Numbered from the stretch's first letter, positions 17,431 through 26,058 are shown. The stretch is DNA of 64,000 bases from ECT2AJA-044 sp965262845 (GCA_965262845.1 CBDHFX010000002.1:868001-932000); one strand, 5' to 3'. Numbers and translations are program-made. Notes: generated by a model from the letters alone, not told the origin.

Positions 17431-18312
17431 ATGCGCATCGGGATCTATGGCAAAGAGATCGAGAGCGGGCATCAGCGTTTTGCCCACGAGTTATTTGACT
17501 GCCTCAAATCGGCAGGATGTGAGCTCCTGGCATATGACCGCTTCGTGGAACAGAACAAAAAAACGTGGACCGCTGAGGATTTTGATGGCAGCTTTGCCGA
17601 TCGCTTTGATATGATGCAGAAGAAGGTTGACGTGCTGATCAGTCTTGGTGGCGACGGAACCCTGCTTGATTCCACCCTGCTGGTGGTGAACTCAGGCGTA
17701 CCGATCATGGGTGTGAATTTCGGACGCCTCGGTTTTCTGGCCAACATTGCCCGGGAAGATATCAGCAAGACGATCAGGCTGCTAACGACCAGAAATTTCG
17801 GGAACGAAGCCCGGAGCGTGATCCAACTCGATTCACAGCGCAATTTGTTCGGGAGCAATAATTTCGCCCTAAACGAAATGACCGTCAGCCGAAAAGACAC
17901 CACGGCCATGATCAGCATATACGTATACCTGAAAGATCAGCTTTTGAACAGCTACTGGGCCGATGGGCTCATCATTTCCACGCCTACCGGTTCAACCGGT
18001 TATTCCCTGAGTTGTGGCGGCCCCATCATCATGCCCGGATCGCAGAACTTCGTGCTGACGCCCATTGCCCCGCATAACCTGACGGTCCGGCCCTTCGTGC
18101 TGAGCGATCAGGCGGAATTGCGGATCCGCGTTGAAGGGCGAAGTAAAGAGTACCTGGTATCGCTTGATTCCCGCGTATGCAGCATCACTTCAAACGATGA
18201 GCTCATCGTGCGCCGGGCTCATTTTGATATCCACCTGACGCGTTTTGAAGGCCAGACTTTTTCTGAAACCCTGCGCAACAAATTAATGTGGGGCATTGAT
18301 AAGCGGAACTAG
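17431..18312 (+). CDS. nadK: NAD kinase
   Basis: Phosphorylates NAD to NADP. 293 residues with the diagnostic GGDGTLL motif at about residues 74-80, GVNFGRLGFLANI, NEMTVSRKDT and TPTGSTGYSLSCGGPI. The start MRIGIYGKEIESG (ATG 17431) is preferred over the GTG two codons earlier. It is close-packed with the CBS gene. Confidence 0.96.
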   Translation: MRIGIYGKEIESGHQRFAHELFDCLKSAGCELLAYDRFVEQNKKTWTAEDFDGSFADRFDMMQKKVDVLISLGGDGTLLDSTLLVVNSGVPIMGVNFGRLGFLANIAREDISKTIRLLTTRNFGNEARSVIQLDSQRNLFGSNNFALNEMTVSRKDTTAMISIYVYLKDQLLNSYWADGLIISTPTGSTGYSLSCGGPIIMPGSQNFVLTPIAPHNLTVRPFVLSDQAELRIRVEGRSKEYLVSLDSRVCSITSNDELIVRRAHFDIHLTRFEGQTFSETLRNKLMWGIDKRN

Positions 18313-18333
18313 GCTTTGGCAACAGCTAATTGC

Positions 18334-18341
18334 TATATTTG
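18334..18341 (+). promoter_or_regulatory. -7 promoter box upstream of porG
   Basis: TATATTTG matches TAnnTTTG just after the nadK stop. It can start the porG-uppS-bamA-skp transcript. A TTTG at 18315 lies at a shorter spacing (15 nt) than usual. Confidence 0.65.
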
Positions 18342-18389
18342 CACCCCCGATCAGAATGGCCAATAAAATCAGATACCACACGTTATTCG

Positions 18390-19241
18390 TTGAAGACCGA
18401 AAAGGTATTGTTCGTGCGCAGGATCGTGAGCTTGATACTGGTATTGGCCTCTGCCGTGGGAGCCAGGGCCCAATCGCCCGATGTGGGATTGTGGCTCGGC
18501 GCATCGCAGTATTACGGTGACGTGGGCATCATCAACCATTTCTACATGCCTGAAGACCTCGCTTTTGGTGCCTATATCCGCTGGAATTTCAACGACCACC
18601 TGGCTTTGCGCACGGGGGCTGGATTCGGCAGTGTACAGGCTGCAGACTCGCTCAGCGAGGTTCCTTTTCGGGTCAACCGCAATCTCAGTTTTCGTTCGAA
18701 CATCCTTGAGGCGGATGCCCGGCTCGAACTCAATTTTTGGCCGTACATCATCGGGGTGCCCCGAAAGCACAGTTTGTACGTGTTTGCCGGGCTGGGGGTC
18801 TTTACCTTCAAGCCGCAGGCTTTATACGACGATACCTGGTGGGATCTGCAGCCGCTGAATACGGAGGGACAGGGAACGAATCTGGCACCTGACCTGAAGG
18901 AATATCAGCAGTGGAGCCTTTCAGTTCCATTCGGATTAGGGTATAAGGTCAATATTGGCCGGCGTTTTGCAGTGTCGGTGGAATTCGGGGCGCGACGCAC
19001 TTTTACGGATTATCTTGACGATGTGAGTGGCCGTTACGTGAATGCCGATCAGTTAGCTGCCCTCAACGGGCAGATAGCCGGGATCCTCAGCGATCGCAGT
19101 CTGAACAGGACCGCTGGTGAAGACAATACGTACTATATCCGGGGGAACCGGGAAACAAATGACTGGTACTTTATCTCGGCTATTTCGCTGAGTTTTAAGA
19201 TCCTGGATAAGCCGGAGCGCTGTCACGATTTCAGTGACTAA
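18390..19241 (+). CDS. porG: DUF6089 outer-membrane beta-barrel protein, PorG-like
   Basis: About 283 residues: signal peptide (RRIVSLILVLASAVGARAQS) followed by an 8-stranded-barrel pattern with GVWLGASQYYGDVG-like opening (here VGLWLGASQYYGDVG). DUF6089 proteins include PorG of the type IX secretion system, an outer-membrane component of the PorK/N ring complex. Position before uppS-bamA-skp is the standard flavobacterial arrangement. No in-frame ATG precedes the signal peptide; TTG 18390, TTG 18408 or GTG 18414 are possible starts, and 18390 is a choice, not a certainty. Confidence 0.72.
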   Translation: MKTEKVLFVRRIVSLILVLASAVGARAQSPDVGLWLGASQYYGDVGIINHFYMPEDLAFGAYIRWNFNDHLALRTGAGFGSVQAADSLSEVPFRVNRNLSFRSNILEADARLELNFWPYIIGVPRKHSLYVFAGLGVFTFKPQALYDDTWWDLQPLNTEGQGTNLAPDLKEYQQWSLSVPFGLGYKVNIGRRFAVSVEFGARRTFTDYLDDVSGRYVNADQLAALNGQIAGILSDRSLNRTAGEDNTYYIRGNRETNDWYFISAISLSFKILDKPERCHDFSD

Positions 19242-19245
19242 ACCT

Positions 19246-19995
19246 ATGGGGCTGAAAGAACTAATAGATCTCGGGCGATTACCAAGGCACGTGGCGGTCA
19301 TTATGGACGGGAACGGTCGGTGGGCGCGAAAGAAGGGCATGATGCGCGCTTTCGGACATCAGAATGGGGTCAAAGCCGTACGTGAAACAGTTGAAGCCTG
19401 TGCCGAGCTGGGGGTGAAGGCCCTGACCTTGTATGCGTTCAGCACCGAGAACTGGAATCGTCCCAGGAGCGAGATCGATGCACTGATGAAGTTGCTGATC
19501 TCAACCCTGCGCAAAGAGCTGCATACCTTGACTGAGAATAGTATCCGGCTCCGCGCGATCGGCGATCTCTCCGCATTGCCACCGAGTGGATCCCGCGAGT
19601 TGATGGAAGTGATGGATAAAACGGCCGGGAACGGGCATATGGATCTGGTATTGGCCCTGAGCTACAGCGCGCGCTGGGAAATGGTCGGGGCAGCCAGGAA
19701 AATAGCCGAAGAGGTGAAAAAAGGTGATCTGATGCCGGAGGAGATCACCGAGGAATGCATTTCGGATCACCTGAATACAGCCGGGCTCCCGGATCCAGAG
19801 CTGCTGATCCGCACAAGCGGCGAAACCCGCATCAGCAATTTCCTGCTCTGGCAGATCGCCTATACAGAACTCTACTTTACCCCTACCCTTTGGCCTGATT
19901 TTCGGAAAGAGGATCTCTATATGGCCATTCTGGACTACCAAAAACGCGAGCGGCGTTTCGGGAAAACGAGTGAGCAAATACAAGAGCGGCCGTGA
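19246..19995 (+). CDS. uppS: Isoprenyl transferase (undecaprenyl diphosphate synthase)
   Basis: Makes undecaprenyl diphosphate, the lipid carrier for peptidoglycan and surface polysaccharides, by cis-prenyl transfer. 249 residues: catalytic aspartate in IMDGNGRWARKKG (about residue 20), TLYAFSTENWNRP, and RTSGETRISNFLLWQIAYTE near the C-terminus. The ATG at 19246 gives the usual flavobacterial N-terminus (MGLKELIDLGRLPRHVA). The start is 4 bp after porG and the end overlaps bamA (GTGA). Confidence 0.96.
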   Translation: MGLKELIDLGRLPRHVAVIMDGNGRWARKKGMMRAFGHQNGVKAVRETVEACAELGVKALTLYAFSTENWNRPRSEIDALMKLLISTLRKELHTLTENSIRLRAIGDLSALPPSGSRELMEVMDKTAGNGHMDLVLALSYSARWEMVGAARKIAEEVKKGDLMPEEITEECISDHLNTAGLPDPELLIRTSGETRISNFLLWQIAYTELYFTPTLWPDFRKEDLYMAILDYQKRERRFGKTSEQIQERP

Positions 19996-22475
19996 AAGGA
20001 TCTTTTAGTAAGATATTCCTGATGCTGGGCTTGCTGGTGGTTTCCCATCGCGCCGTGAAGGCGCAGACTGAAATTGACTACGCCACACCGCAAAGCTATG
20101 AGATCGGAGGTATTGAGCTGGCCGGCAGCAAAAACCTCGACAAGAACGTAGTGGTGCTGCTGAGCGGACTTAATGTCGGCGACCGCATTGAGATCCCGGG
20201 CGAAAAGATCACCAGGGCGATCGAGAAGCTGTGGGAACAGCGGTTGTTTGACGAGATCGCGATTTCGATCAGGGAACAGGTGAATGACGAAGTGGTTATT
20301 TTGGAGATCTACCTAAAGGAGTTGCCGCGCCTGTCGAAGTTTTCGTTTACCGGGGTCAGGAAAGCACGGATCGATGATCTGCGCGATCTGATCAAGCTGA
20401 ATCGCGGAAAAGTCGTGAACGAGAATCTGCTGGTAAGCACGCGGAACCGGCTGCGGAAGTACTACATTGAGAAAGGATATTTGAACGCCCGGATCGCGAT
20501 CGAGCAGAAGCCGGATCCGGATGAGGCGAACGGGATGATCCTAAACATTGCTATAGACAAGGGTCCGCGCGTGAAGATCAGCGAGATCATTTTCCACGGG
20601 AACAGGGAGGTGGAGGCCAGAAAGCTTCGAAAGATCATGAAGAGTACCAAGCAAATGGGCCCGGCACGGATCTTTAAGTCGTCAAAATTTCTTGAGGAGG
20701 AGTACGAAGAGGACCTCAACAAGATCATTGGATATTATAACACCAAGGGATTCCGGGACGCGTACATCGTGAAGGATTCGCTACACCGGCATACGGATGA
20801 GACGATCCGGCTGGAAATCCGTATAGATGAGGGGAACCGCTATTACTTCCGCAATATCGCGTGGCTGGGCAACACCAAATACACGAACGCCGAACTGATG
20901 AAGGTGCTCGATATAGGGAAAGGCGATGTTTACGACCAGGCCCGGCTCGATAGTCGCCTGTATGGCTCGGCCGACGGGAACGATATCTCATCCATGTACA
21001 TGGATCAGGGTTATCTGTTCTTTGATATTCGTCCGGTTGAAGTGTATGCAGAGGGGGACTCTATCGACCTTGAAATGCGCATCCGGGAAGGTCAGCCAGC
21101 GCGTATCAACCGCGTGTATGTCGTGGGAAATACGCGAACCAACGATCACGTGATCATGCGGGAGATCCGTACAAAGCCGGGGCAGTTGTTTAGTCGGACC
21201 GACGTGATGCGGACCCAGCGCGAGCTGGCGAACCTGGGGTATTTCGATCCGGAGCAGATCGTACCGACACCGAAGCCGGATCCCGAAACAGGCATGGTGG
21301 ATATCGAATATAGCGTAGTGGAACGATCAACCAGTCAGATCGAGCTACAGGGAGGCTGGGGCGCCCGGCGGGTCGTGGGAACCTTTGGGGTGACCTTCGA
21401 TAACTTCAGCACGAGGCAGGTATTCGCAAAAAACGGTTGGGACCCGCTCCCACAGGGAGATGGACAGCGGATCAGCATTCGGGCACAGTCGAACGGGCGA
21501 TTTTTTCAATCGTACAACTTCAGCTTCACCGAACCATGGTTAGGTGGTAAAAAGCCGAATTCCCTAACTGTTTCGTTCTACCACTCCGTGCAGAACCCGG
21601 TAGGTCGGCCCAAGGACGATCCCCTCCGTCAGGAATTATTGATCACGGGGTTTGGAGCGGGTATCGGACGCCGCCTGAAATGGCCCGATGACTACTTCAC
21701 CCTGTACACAGGGATCAACCTGCAACGGTACAACCTGTTCAATTACCAAACCCTTTTTGCACTGGGCTATACGGACGGGCAGTCATACAACATGAACTTC
21801 AAGGCGATCCTGGGGCGTAGCAGTATTGATCAGCCGATCTATCCGCGGCGGGGATCCAACTTTTCGATCACAGCTCAGATAACACCGCCGTTCTCACTGC
21901 TGATCGATGAGGATTGGAGCACGGCAGAGCCAGAAGTGAAGTACAAATTCCTTGAGTACCACAAGTGGAAGGTTGACGTTGCCTGGTATACAAGGATCGT
22001 GGGTGACTTCGTATTCAAAAGCCAAATACAATTCGGATTCCTCGGACAGTACGATCGCGAATGGGGTTACGCACCTTTCGAGCGCTTCTATGTGGGCGGA
22101 GATGGCCTGCAGGGATTCGTGTTCGACGGTCGTGAAGTAATCGGACTGCGCGGGTATCCAAACAATTCCTTATCGCCGCCCATTACCGGGGGAGTTATCT
22201 ATGACAAATTTACTCTGGAATTGCGCTATCCGCTTACCTTGAATCCGAATTCCACAATTTATGGCCTGCTCTTTGCAGAAGGAGGTAATGCATGGGGTGA
22301 TTTCCGAGAGTTTAAGCCCTTCGACATCAAGCGTTCCCTGGGATTCGGCATACGGATCTTTATGCCGATGTTCGGCATACTTGGAGTTGATTTCGGCCAC
22401 GGATACGATCCGATTGCAGATCCTTTAATACCCTCAGGATGGCAAACACATTTTATCTTAGGACAACAATTCTAA
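19992..22475 (+). CDS. bamA: Outer membrane protein assembly factor BamA
   Basis: Omp85-family insertase for outer-membrane beta-barrels. 827 residues: signal peptide (about 1-25), five POTRA-like repeats to about residue 430 (e.g. INRVYVVGNTRTNDHVIMRE), then a barrel with the family motif GGDGLQGF and an aromatic C-terminus (HFILGQQF). The start is GTG at 19992 overlapping uppS. A hairpin repeat lies inside the signal peptide region (20046-20064), encoding HRAVKA directly before the predicted cleavage site. Followed immediately by two skp genes. Confidence 0.96.
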   Translation: MKGSFSKIFLMLGLLVVSHRAVKAQTEIDYATPQSYEIGGIELAGSKNLDKNVVVLLSGLNVGDRIEIPGEKITRAIEKLWEQRLFDEIAISIREQVNDEVVILEIYLKELPRLSKFSFTGVRKARIDDLRDLIKLNRGKVVNENLLVSTRNRLRKYYIEKGYLNARIAIEQKPDPDEANGMILNIAIDKGPRVKISEIIFHGNREVEARKLRKIMKSTKQMGPARIFKSSKFLEEEYEEDLNKIIGYYNTKGFRDAYIVKDSLHRHTDETIRLEIRIDEGNRYYFRNIAWLGNTKYTNAELMKVLDIGKGDVYDQARLDSRLYGSADGNDISSMYMDQGYLFFDIRPVEVYAEGDSIDLEMRIREGQPARINRVYVVGNTRTNDHVIMREIRTKPGQLFSRTDVMRTQRELANLGYFDPEQIVPTPKPDPETGMVDIEYSVVERSTSQIELQGGWGARRVVGTFGVTFDNFSTRQVFAKNGWDPLPQGDGQRISIRAQSNGRFFQSYNFSFTEPWLGGKKPNSLTVSFYHSVQNPVGRPKDDPLRQELLITGFGAGIGRRLKWPDDYFTLYTGINLQRYNLFNYQTLFALGYTDGQSYNMNFKAILGRSSIDQPIYPRRGSNFSITAQITPPFSLLIDEDWSTAEPEVKYKFLEYHKWKVDVAWYTRIVGDFVFKSQIQFGFLGQYDREWGYAPFERFYVGGDGLQGFVFDGREVIGLRGYPNNSLSPPITGGVIYDKFTLELRYPLTLNPNSTIYGLLFAEGGNAWGDFREFKPFDIKRSLGFGIRIFMPMFGILGVDFGHGYDPIADPLIPSGWQTHFILGQQF
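20046..20064 (+). repeat. Hairpin element 5 (in the bamA signal peptide, sense)
   Basis: CATC GCGCC GTGAA GGCGC with perfect arms and a pentaloop. It encodes HRAVKA, supplying the residues before the signal peptidase I site (AVKA|Q). Confidence 0.7.
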
Positions 22476-22480
22476 CAGAC

Positions 22481-22996
22481 ATGAAAAAGATCCGGATCTT
22501 TTTTTTGGCCTTCGGCCTGATGAGCACGGCGAGCTACGCGCAAAAGTTCGGCTACGTTGATACCAAATACATTTTGGAGAATATCCCGGACTACGATCAG
22601 GCACAGAACCAACTGAACCAGCTGAGTACGAAGTGGCAAAAAGAGATTGAGGAAAAATATACCGAGATCGATCGTTTGTATGAAGCATACAAAATGGAAA
22701 AGATCCTCCTGACCGATCAGATGCGCGAAGCCAGGGAGCAGGAGATCCTACGCAAGGAAAAAGAGGCGAAGGAATTGCAGCAAAAGTATTTCGGCCCGCA
22801 GGGCGATCTGTTCAATAAGCGGCTTGAACTCATCAAGCCGATCCAGGATCAGATCTATAATGCGATCCAGGCCCTGGCAGACCGGGGCAACTACGCCGTT
22901 ATTTTTGATCGCAATAGTGAAATGCGCATGATCTATGCGGATCCCAAACATGACCTAAGCGATCGGATCCTTGATGAATTAGGCTACGGAAACTAA
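22481..22996 (+). CDS. OmpH/Skp family periplasmic chaperone, first copy
   Basis: 171 residues: signal peptide MKKIRIFFLAFGLMSTASYA, then a long charged alpha-helical coiled-coil (about residues 40-130) typical of Skp holdases that escort unfolded outer-membrane proteins to BamA. The ATG at 22481 is preferred because the upstream extension is the bamA C-terminus in another frame. It sits 5 bp after bamA. Confidence 0.93.
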   Translation: MKKIRIFFLAFGLMSTASYAQKFGYVDTKYILENIPDYDQAQNQLNQLSTKWQKEIEEKYTEIDRLYEAYKMEKILLTDQMREAREQEILRKEKEAKELQQKYFGPQGDLFNKRLELIKPIQDQIYNAIQALADRGNYAVIFDRNSEMRMIYADPKHDLSDRILDELGYGN

Positions 22997-23003
22997 AAAA
23001 ACG

Positions 23004-23035
23004 TTTGGGGATCCGGGAAAAAACAACTTTCTTTG
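23004..23035 (+). promoter_or_regulatory. Promoter for the second skp gene
   Basis: TTTG (23004-23007), a 20 nt spacer, then TTTCTTTG (23028-23035), one mismatch from TAnnTTTG. Spacing agrees with Bacteroidetes -33/-7 promoters, so the second skp can be transcribed independently. Confidence 0.55.
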
Positions 23036-23063
23036 CACCTCTTCAGAAAATCAAAAACAAGCT

Positions 23064-23591
23064 ATGCCGAGAGATATGAAAACGACCATCAAGACCTTCA
23101 CACTGAGCCTACTGATGTTGGCGGGTGTGGCCATGCAGGCACAGAACAGCAAGATCGGGCACATCAATATAGATGAGCTCATTTCGCTGATGCCAGAGAC
23201 GAAGGAGGCAGAGGAGGCACTCAAGGCCTATGCACAGTCATTGGAGGCGGACCTGACTGATATGCAAACCGAACTCCAGACCAAAGTGAGTAACTTCCGC
23301 GCGAACGAGGCGATCATGACCGATCTCTCCAAAGAGAATAAGTACAAGGAGATCCAGGACCTGGATACACGTATTCAGGAATACCAGGCCAAGGCACAAC
23401 AGGACCTTCAGAAAAAGGAGATCGAACTGCTGACCCCGGTGCTGGAAAGAGCTCAGAACGCCATTACCGAAGCGGCTTCTGAAGGCGAATTCACCTATAT
23501 TCTCGACAGTTCCAACAGCAAGGGGAACGTGATCTACCACGAAGGTGGTACCGACATCATGCCATTGGTGAAAGCGAAACTCGGGCTGTAG
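23064..23591 (+). CDS. OmpH/Skp family periplasmic chaperone, second copy
   Basis: 175 residues with signal peptide (FTLSLLMLAGVAMQAQ) and a coiled-coil rich in Glu/Gln/Lys (about 45-140). Only distantly similar to the preceding skp, as usual for the tandem pair in Flavobacteriia. ATG 23064 (MPRDMKTT) or ATG 23076 could be the start. Its own promoter lies upstream. Confidence 0.92.
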   Translation: MPRDMKTTIKTFTLSLLMLAGVAMQAQNSKIGHINIDELISLMPETKEAEEALKAYAQSLEADLTDMQTELQTKVSNFRANEAIMTDLSKENKYKEIQDLDTRIQEYQAKAQQDLQKKEIELLTPVLERAQNAITEAASEGEFTYILDSSNSKGNVIYHEGGTDIMPLVKAKLGL

Positions 23592-23632
23592 GCAATGAAA
23601 AACATATGCCCTCATGGGCCTGATAATTGGTC

Positions 23633-23648
23633 CCACCTGCGGTGGATC
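23633..23648 (-). repeat. Hairpin element 6 (intergenic, upstream of murI)
   Basis: GATC CACC GCA GGTG on the minus strand with 4 bp arms. A related GCCC TCAT GGGC stem lies about 15 bp upstream. Both are in the leader between skp and murI. Confidence 0.5.
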
Positions 23649-23666
23649 TCTTTATTTTAGCGCCAT

Positions 23667-24467
23667 ATGGACAGTACCTTACCCATAGGGATCTTCGATT
23701 CGGGCATCGGCGGACTCACCGTGGCAAGTGCTATGCGAAAGGAACTGCCGAAAGAGCAGATCATCTATTTTGGCGATACCCTGCATCTTCCATACGGTGA
23801 AAAGCCACCACGAGATGTGCTCGGTTATGCCCTGGAGATCGCACACTTTTTTGCCGGGTATCCCTGCAAGGCTATCGTAATAGCATGTAACACGGCCTCT
23901 GCTGCATCTTATTCAGCGTTGAAGAAAAAGTACCCGGAACTGCCGGTGATCAATGTGATCGATCCGGTCGTAGCTGCAGTTGATGATGCTCCGGGACAGG
24001 TCGTGGGCGTTATTGGTACGCGGGCAACCATTCGAAGTGGTGTTTACCGGAATAAACTGCAGGATCTTTATCCCGCATTAAAAGTGCACTCGGTTGCCAC
24101 TCCATTGTTGGCGCAAATGATCGAGGAGAGCTTCTGCCACAACCAGATCAACCGGACCGTTCTCCATAAATATCTTGCCGATCCGGCGCTGAAGACCGTG
24201 AGCCAACTGATCCCGGGCTGCACACACTACCCGCTCATCGAAAAAGAGATCAACGAGTTTTATGCGGGTCAGGTGACCATTTTAAATTCAGCACAGATCG
24301 TGGCCCGGGAAGTGAAGCGGGTACTGGAGGAGGCGGGCGTACTGGCCCCATCGCGCCGTGAGGCGGATCATTTTTTCGTCAGTGAATACACCCGGAGCTT
24401 TGAACAGAGTGTACGGGCTTTGTTCAGCGGGCAGATCTGCCTGGAAGAAAAAAACATTTGGGCTTAA
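23667..24467 (+). CDS. murI: Glutamate racemase
   Basis: Interconverts L- and D-glutamate for peptidoglycan. 266 residues with both catalytic cysteines: VIACNTASA (about residue 74) and IPGCTHYPL (about 184). IGIFDSGIGGLTV and YFGDTLHLPYGEK at the N-terminus are diagnostic. Last gene of the bamA-region run. A hairpin element (24349-24366) encodes SRREA in the C-terminal part. Confidence 0.96.
   Translation: MDSTLPIGIFDSGIGGLTVASAMRKELPKEQIIYFGDTLHLPYGEKPPRDVLGYALEIAHFFAGYPCKAIVIACNTASAASYSALKKKYPELPVINVIDPVVAAVDDAPGQVVGVIGTRATIRSGVYRNKLQDLYPALKVHSVATPLLAQMIEESFCHNQINRTVLHKYLADPALKTVSQLIPGCTHYPLIEKEINEFYAGQVTILNSAQIVAREVKRVLEEAGVLAPSRREADHFFVSEYTRSFEQSVRALFSGQICLEEKNIWA
24349..24366 (+). repeat. 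Hairpin element 7 (in murI, sense)
   Basis: CATC GCGCC GTGA GGCGG; the outermost pair is mismatched. It encodes SRREAD, the same SRREA peptide as element 4. Confidence 0.6.
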
Positions 24468-24522
24468 AGACAAGCACCTGGACCAGGTTCCCTTTCTGGC
24501 AGGTCTTCCCTGTTTTTGATGG

Positions 24523-24537
24523 AAACGGACTCCGTTT
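24523..24537. terminator. Hairpin between convergent murI and the carbonic anhydrase gene
   Basis: AAACGG ACT CCGTTT followed by TATTG. The position between two converging genes fits a bidirectional terminator, though the U-tract is poor. A weaker CAGG/CCTG stem followed by five Ts lies just upstream near 24500-24517. Confidence 0.4.
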
Positions 24538-24549
24538 ATTGAAAAGGGA

Positions 24550-25062
24550 TCATTTATACCAGCCGGCGTACATCACGTAGTTTTTCGCGATGCGATCGAT
24601 CTGGCCGCGGACGAGCTCTTCACTCACATCCCTGACCTTTTTGGCAGGTACCCCGGCGTAGATGGATCCGGCCGGGGCATGCGTTCCCTCCAGTACTACG
24701 GCTCCGGCTGCTACGATACTACCCGACTCAACTACGCAGTCGTCCATCACGATGGCCCCCATGCCAATAAGCACGTTGTCGCGGATGGTGCATCCGTGGA
24801 CCACGGCATTGTGACCGATACTCACATTGTTCCCGATGTTCGTCGGGGCCTTTTGGTAGGTGGCGTGGATCACAGCACCGTCTTGCACATTGACCCGATG
24901 GCCCATCTTGATATAATGTACATCGCCCCGGATCACGGCATTGAACCACACGCTGCATTCGTCACCCATTTCGACTTCGCCCACAATAGTGGCATTGCCG
25001 GCGAACCAGCAGTTGGAACCGTATTTCGGGTGGATATCGCGAACAGGTAAGATCAGGGCCAT
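24550..25062 (-). CDS. Gamma-carbonic anhydrase family protein
   Basis: 170 residues forming a left-handed beta-helix of hexapeptide repeats. The metal-binding histidines are visible in GAVIHATY and SIGHNAVVHGC, and the RGDVHYIKMG segment is typical. It probably acts as a zinc or iron carbonic anhydrase or a related acyl-transferase-fold protein; activity is unproven for many members. The ATG at 25062 (MALILPVRDIHPKYG) is preferred over an extended start that would cross the divergent promoter. Confidence 0.9.
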   Translation of the reverse strand: MALILPVRDIHPKYGSNCWFAGNATIVGEVEMGDECSVWFNAVIRGDVHYIKMGHRVNVQDGAVIHATYQKAPTNIGNNVSIGHNAVVHGCTIRDNVLIGMGAIVMDDCVVESGSIVAAGAVVLEGTHAPAGSIYAGVPAKKVRDVSEELVRGQIDRIAKNYVMYAGWYK

Positions 25063-25082
25063 TATTTGCAGATCTTGAGCTC

Positions 25083-25090
25083 CAAAGATA
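25083..25090 (-). promoter_or_regulatory. -7 promoter box for the carbonic anhydrase gene
   Basis: TATCTTTG on the minus strand, 21 bp upstream of the chosen start codon. Confidence 0.65.
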
Positions 25091-25101
25091 GTGAGCTGTT
25101 T

Positions 25102-25132
25102 TTTGTCATGCGGTGCTTTCTCTGTATTTTTG
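25102..25132 (+). promoter_or_regulatory. Promoter for the Nfu gene (-33 and -7)
   Basis: TTTG (25102-25105), a 19 nt spacer and TATTTTTG (25125-25132): a textbook Bacteroidetes promoter. It sets the Nfu start at ATG 25150, not the longer ORF at 25066. Confidence 0.8.
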
Positions 25133-25149
25133 CAGCAAAACGAACCAGG

Positions 25150-25758
25150 ATGAGCGATCAAACACTGCCCTATACCGTGTACTCGGAAATGACCCCGAAT
25201 CCGGCTGTCCTTAAATTCGTGGCGAACAAGCTACTGGTTGAAGGGAATCAGATCCTTGAGTTCAAGAACATTGAAGAAGCCAAACCCTCACCGCTGGCTT
25301 CCCGTTTGTTCCACTTTCCCTTTGTAAAGGAGGTGTTCATTACGGAAAACTACGTGTCCGTTACCAAATTCGACATCGTTGACTGGGATGAGATCACCCT
25401 GGAAATACGTGAATTTATCCGTGACTTCCTTCAGAGCGGGAAGTCCGTGCTTTTGGCCCCCGTGAATAATGCTACGAGCTCTGCCACGGCCGCTGAGTTG
25501 GCCCAACCTGTGGAGCCAACCAGGGAGATTGATAAAAAGATCGTGGAAATCCTCGATACATACGTAAAACCGGCGGTGCAGCAGGATGGTGGGAATATAA
25601 AGTTCAGGAAATATGAGGACGGACAGGTTCACGTAATATTGCAAGGTGCCTGCAATGGCTGCCCTTCCAGCATGATCACCCTCAGGAACGGGATCGAGAA
25701 CATGCTGAAGCAGATGCTGCCGGGCGAGGTAAACGAAGTCGTCGCTGAAAACGCCTGA
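25150..25758 (+). CDS. Nfu-type iron-sulfur scaffold/carrier
   Basis: 202 residues: an Nfu N-terminal domain (TPNPAVLKFVANKLL, about residues 15-95) and a NifU C-terminal domain (about 120-200) with the cluster-binding CNGCPSS (CxxC) motif. It delivers 4Fe-4S clusters to apo-proteins. Separated by 24 bp from a small membrane-protein gene downstream. Confidence 0.93.
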   Translation: MSDQTLPYTVYSEMTPNPAVLKFVANKLLVEGNQILEFKNIEEAKPSPLASRLFHFPFVKEVFITENYVSVTKFDIVDWDEITLEIREFIRDFLQSGKSVLLAPVNNATSSATAAELAQPVEPTREIDKKIVEILDTYVKPAVQQDGGNIKFRKYEDGQVHVILQGACNGCPSSMITLRNGIENMLKQMLPGEVNEVVAENA

Positions 25759-25782
25759 CCACTAATAACCAAATTTAAGGAA

Positions 25783-25983
25783 ATGAGCGGTTGGCGTGAT
25801 AGAATAACCCCGGCATTTTTACGACCCTATACCAAGCTGTACCGCGAGGAAGGCTGGCGGGCAGTTGTTAAAAAAGGCGGCTGGAAGCTCATCATCATTG
25901 TTGTCCTGTTCTACCTGGTCCGCGACGGCATCCTGTACCTATTGGTTCCGTACCTCATCGCCCGGGGAATTATGTCGGGTTAA
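25783..25983 (+). CDS. Small single-pass membrane protein, unknown function
   Basis: 66 residues: basic N-terminal half and one hydrophobic segment (IIIVVLFYLVRDGILYLLV, about residues 37-56) ending in a second short hydrophobic patch. Located 24 bp after the Nfu gene and probably cotranscribed. No family recognised. Confidence 0.65.
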   Translation: MSGWRDRITPAFLRPYTKLYREEGWRAVVKKGGWKLIIIVVLFYLVRDGILYLLVPYLIARGIMSG

Positions 25984-25996
25984 GTCCGTAGCTTTA

Positions 25997-26014
25997 CATC
26001 GTGCCGTGAGGCAC
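25997..26014 (+). repeat. Hairpin element 8 (intergenic, left member of inverted pair)
   Basis: CATC GTGCC GTGA GGCAC with perfect arms and a GNRA loop. It faces element 9 across 12 bp. Confidence 0.75.
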
Positions 26015-26026
26015 CTTGATGATGCA

Positions 26027-26044
26027 GGCCCTCGCGGGCCGATG
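26027..26044 (-). repeat. Hairpin element 9 (intergenic, right member of inverted pair)
   Basis: CATC GGCCC GCGA GGGCC on the minus strand. Together with element 8 it forms a tail-to-tail unit filling the spacer between two genes, like a two-hairpin REP/BIME arrangement. Confidence 0.75.
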
Positions 26045-26058
26045 AAAAACACAGCACC

